This document shows, piece by piece, positions 45,576 to 45,682 of a stretch of DNA of 45,682 nucleotides. Numbering within the stretch: position 1 is the stretch's first letter; each line of letters begins with the position of its first letter. Location: positions 1 to 45,682 of the forward strand of contig JABMDL010000036.1 of NCBI GenBank assembly GCA_015903945.1. Direction: 5' to 3'. Position numbers and translations under genes: made by a program. The notes beneath the pieces were generated by a model that saw only the letters and a list, made by a program, of their open reading frames with translations, did not search any database and had not been told where the DNA came from. The stretch is from Nitrospira sp. (lineage in GTDB: Bacteria > Nitrospirota > Nitrospiria > Nitrospirales > Nitrospiraceae).

Positions 45576-45682
45576 CTATTGCTGTGCCGCAGCGTTCTTC
45601 ATTTTGTCGAGCAGTGAGTCCGGAACATGGAGCGAGCCTTTGCCAATCCCCACCTCGATGTCGGGTTTTGTCACGCCGTGAA
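45576..45682 (-). CDS. C-terminal end of an unidentified protein, start outside the window
   Basis: On the minus strand an open frame enters at the window edge and ends at the TAG at 45576-45578. The visible 34 residues read HGVTKPDIEVGIGKGSLHVP, then DSLLDKMKNAAAQQ. The stop is 85 bp upstream of the kinase start on the same strand, so the two may be co-transcribed. Too little is visible to name a family. Confidence 0.55.
   Translation of the reverse strand, partial: HGVTKPDIEVGIGKGSLHVPDSLLDKMKNAAAQQ

Noticed and set aside
1..45682. CRISPR arrays, tRNA or rRNA genes, insertion sequences and prophage genes
   Set aside because: I looked for repeat-spacer regularity, cloverleaf or rRNA stretches, transposase motifs and phage structural genes and saw none.

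Overview
This is a bacterial chromosomal window of moderately high GC, with genes on both strands in short operons. The best fit is a Nitrospira-like member of the Nitrospirota. This rests on recalled gene content, not a search: a very large periplasmic multicopper oxidase, HpnD/HpnE squalene synthesis, a class II (B12-dependent) ribonucleotide reductase, several small secreted proteins of no known family, and the rseP-proS and uppS-cdsA-dxr housekeeping set. I see no phage, insertion sequence, CRISPR array, tRNA or rRNA.

Layout. 1-6.7 kb: 3' part of a giant cyclic beta-glucan synthase (GT84/GH94). 6.7-10.8 kb: sparse region with four small exported or membrane proteins and a decayed copy of the start of a DEAD-box helicase gene together with its leader. 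10.8-15.5 kb: an about 1575-residue, probably six-cupredoxin multicopper oxidase interrupted by one frameshift and closed by a strong terminator. 15.6-18.5 kb: a secreted protein, the intact RhlE-type helicase behind a long leader, and two tandem PilZ proteins. 18.6-28.6 kb (minus): MltC-like transglycosylase, GAF-containing PilB/GspE ATPase, ProS, RseP, Dxr, CdsA, UppS. 28.7-33 kb (plus): TldD and PmbA/TldE, a dienelactone hydrolase and a hypothetical. 33.2-36 kb: a decaying patch with three broken genes (an unknown gene, a type-4 uracil-DNA glycosylase and a secreted protein). 36-39.8 kb (minus): hpnE, hpnD, a HAD phosphatase and an SH3-type envelope protein. 39.9-45.7 kb: class II RNR, a YjbQ-family protein, an unknown 337-residue protein, a Cys-rich-repeat protein, a membrane Ser/Thr kinase and the 3' end of one more gene.

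How the genes work together. Most of the window concerns the cell envelope: isoprenoid precursor supply (Dxr), undecaprenyl-PP (UppS), CDP-diacylglycerol (CdsA), envelope-stress proteolysis (RseP), murein turnover (MltC), squalene/hopanoid precursors (HpnD/HpnE) and periplasmic glucan. PilZ proteins and a PilB/GspE ATPase suggest c-di-GMP control of a surface machine whose other parts are not in the window.

Most interesting signals: (i) a leader of about 100 bp shared almost unchanged between the intact helicase gene and its decayed copy 6 kb away, although the coding part has diverged, which points to a cis-acting RNA or DNA element; (ii) the large multicopper oxidase with one complete copper site and two degenerate modules; (iii) a cluster of disrupted genes at 33-36 kb, including a glycosylase that has lost its catalytic motif and whose 3' tail is repeated about 320 bp away.
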